DNA of 64,000 bases, from NCBI GenBank assembly GCA_024699855.1, contig JAMPIQ010000003.1, forward strand, positions 9,300,001 through 9,364,000, in the 5' to 3' direction. Each line of letters starts with the position of its first letter. Positions within the stretch are counted from its first letter, which is position 1. The notes beneath the pieces were generated by a model. That model was not told where the DNA came from. It saw nothing but the letters and a program-made list of their open reading frames with translations, and did no database searches. This DNA is from Aphelenchoides besseyi. Taxonomy: Eukaryota; Nematoda; Chromadorea; Rhabditida; Aphelenchoididae. Both the position numbers and the translations under genes were made by a program. Below are positions 62,891-64,000 of the stretch, in pieces.

Positions 62891-63729
62891 TTAATAGAAT
62901 TGTTGATTGTTTTGCATCAAGGTATTGGAGCCGCAAAACTCGGCTTCGTTCAGAATCATCATCATCTGCAGTTCGAGTTTACGACGTTTGGACGTCGGCA
63001 ACAAATCCAAACGTTGTCCAATGTACTGACCAAATGGATTGAAATCGGATCCAACTGAACCAAATTGATTGAACATCGAACTTGAACAAAGTTCTGGCAT
63101 CATCTGAAGACTCAGATAGTTGGATAATGCCGCACGCTTCAAACTATGCGGTTGCTCGGTAATCATCGGCAACTGGTGTTGTGGAGTCGTGTACGGAGAG
63201 TTGTTGTACGAACTTGTTGACAAAAAGTGCGAATTCTGCATTGCTACGGGTTGTTGAACGAGCGGTTGATGAATGGGAGGTTGTTGCACGACCATTGGAT
63301 TGGGCTCAGGTTTAATTCGAACGGTTGTGGCACAATCTGAAATACCAACACATAATCAATTGTTGGAAAAGATAGTAATCACAAGCTACAAACAAAGAAG
63401 TGTAGCGTTTTACAAAGATCTTAAGATTTCTGTTTCGACATACCAGATTTTTTAGCTCGCGATTTCGCCGTTTTCACCGCTTCTCTACCAGTCGCCACTG
63501 TTCCAGGTCCATTTGTCACCGCAGCATTCACTTTGGAAGCGTTTTCTTTCGCTTCCAATTGTTGATAATCCTCCGGATGTTTATCTTTCAGATGACTTCG
63601 CAAACTCGCTGGAGACTTGCCGCTCTTTCTGATGTACGTGAAACTGCAGTGAGCGTGCATACACTTGTAGATCACTTCATTGTCCTTGATATTGACCGCG
63701 TAATACTCGTCGTATTTCGATTTTGTCAT
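62891..63729 (-). CDS. BED-type zinc finger protein with Gln-rich C-terminus
   Basis: Two minus-strand exons (63444-63729 and 62891-63336) join across a 107-nt intron to 243 aa. Residues about 1-42 form a BED-like C2H2 finger: VIYKCMHAHCSFTYIRKSGK then SLRSHLKDKHPEDYQQ, with C-x4-C and H-x4-H spacing. A Lys/Arg-rich segment (GREAVKTAKSRAKKS) follows and could be a nuclear localisation signal. The C-terminal half is Gln/Pro/Met-rich (VVQQPPIHQPLVQQPVAMQN) with a short basic patch (LPTSKRRKLELQMMM). It is likely a DNA-binding regulator or a domesticated transposon-derived protein, since BED fingers are common in hAT transposases, but no transposase domain is present. The ATG lies just after a TTTTTTCAG acceptor, so an upstream noncoding exon or trans-splicing is likely. 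Confidence 0.72.
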
Positions 63730-64000
63730 GATGCTGAAAAAACTCATTCAGAACACTTCCACTCAATTGACCTCACCTAATGATCTCAAACGCAAATAGA
63801 ATCGGAAATGAAGAAGAAAAACATTTGACTAGTTAGTTGACTGTCGAAATCGCCTTCAAAACAAAGATTTCGTGCCGAGACGAAACTAGCAAAAAGAGTT
63901 GACAAGAAGGTAAAGAGCAAGAGATTACGTGTTGCCAACAATTTGCCATACATCCGATCATATTTTGGTTAAACAACACATTTTCGATCATAACAACCAA

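Overview
This window reads as nuclear DNA of a nematode. Nearly every gene is split by very short introns (mostly 31-60 nt, GT-AG, ending TTTCAG or TTTAG). There is a seven-transmembrane chemoreceptor of the nematode Str/Srh type. Several first coding exons begin just after a TTTCAG-like acceptor, as expected for spliced-leader trans-splicing. The remaining genes are ordinary metazoan housekeeping or neuronal genes. I could not assign a genus. Gene models were built by hand from reading-frame continuity and splice sites; where I give a protein length, the exon phases add up exactly.

Layout. 0.2-1.7 kb: LTV1 (40S ribosome biogenesis). 3.8-11.1 kb: two-repeat carboxypeptidase D-like membrane protein. 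11.8-13.2 kb (-): carbonic-anhydrase-related protein, probably acatalytic. 15.6-16.8 kb: chemoreceptor. 18-23 kb: a repeat-rich, gene-poor island with a 5'-truncated RTE-type non-LTR element, a long-armed inverted-repeat DNA element with a transposase remnant, and a decayed aspartic protease. 23.2-25.0 kb (-): ANKRD11/12-like C-terminal-domain protein. It is divergent from a same-strand run of SNX27 (25.7-27.4), a ZIP zinc transporter (27.8-29.0) and a very large BLTP2/Hobbit/KIAA0100 lipid-transfer gene (29.3-39.8). The one large intron of BLTP2 holds an antisense HMG-box-like gene with broken frames. 40.8-41.6 kb: a single-exon secreted Leu/Gly-rich protein with a TATA box. 41.6-42.5 kb (-): SH2-like protein. 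44.6-45.9 kb: an apparently intact mariner-superfamily transposon; 46.0-46.5 kb: a deleted mariner derivative. 47.0-54.8 kb (-): NALCN/NCA sodium leak channel with an EEKE filter. 56.0-57.1 kb (-): unrecognised Ala/Gly-rich protein. 58.5-59.5 kb (-): FAM98, head-to-head with VPS33 (59.7-61.8), which is followed closely by mitochondrial ribosomal protein mL43 (62.0-62.6). 62.9-63.7 kb (-): BED zinc-finger protein.

SNX27 (endosome recycling), VPS33 (endolysosomal fusion), BLTP2 (membrane-contact lipid transfer) and the CPD-like protein (secretory/endosomal cycling) are all trafficking genes, but I see no sign that they form one pathway beyond proximity. The main unusual signals are the intron-nested antisense HMG gene with frame breaks, the GC-AG intron in the carboxypeptidase, the young mariner carrying a 38-nt spliceosomal intron and an unusually wide catalytic spacing, and the carbonic anhydrase relic lacking zinc-ligand His94. 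I found no CRISPR array, rRNA or convincing tRNA gene, and nothing that looks like a new multi-gene system.
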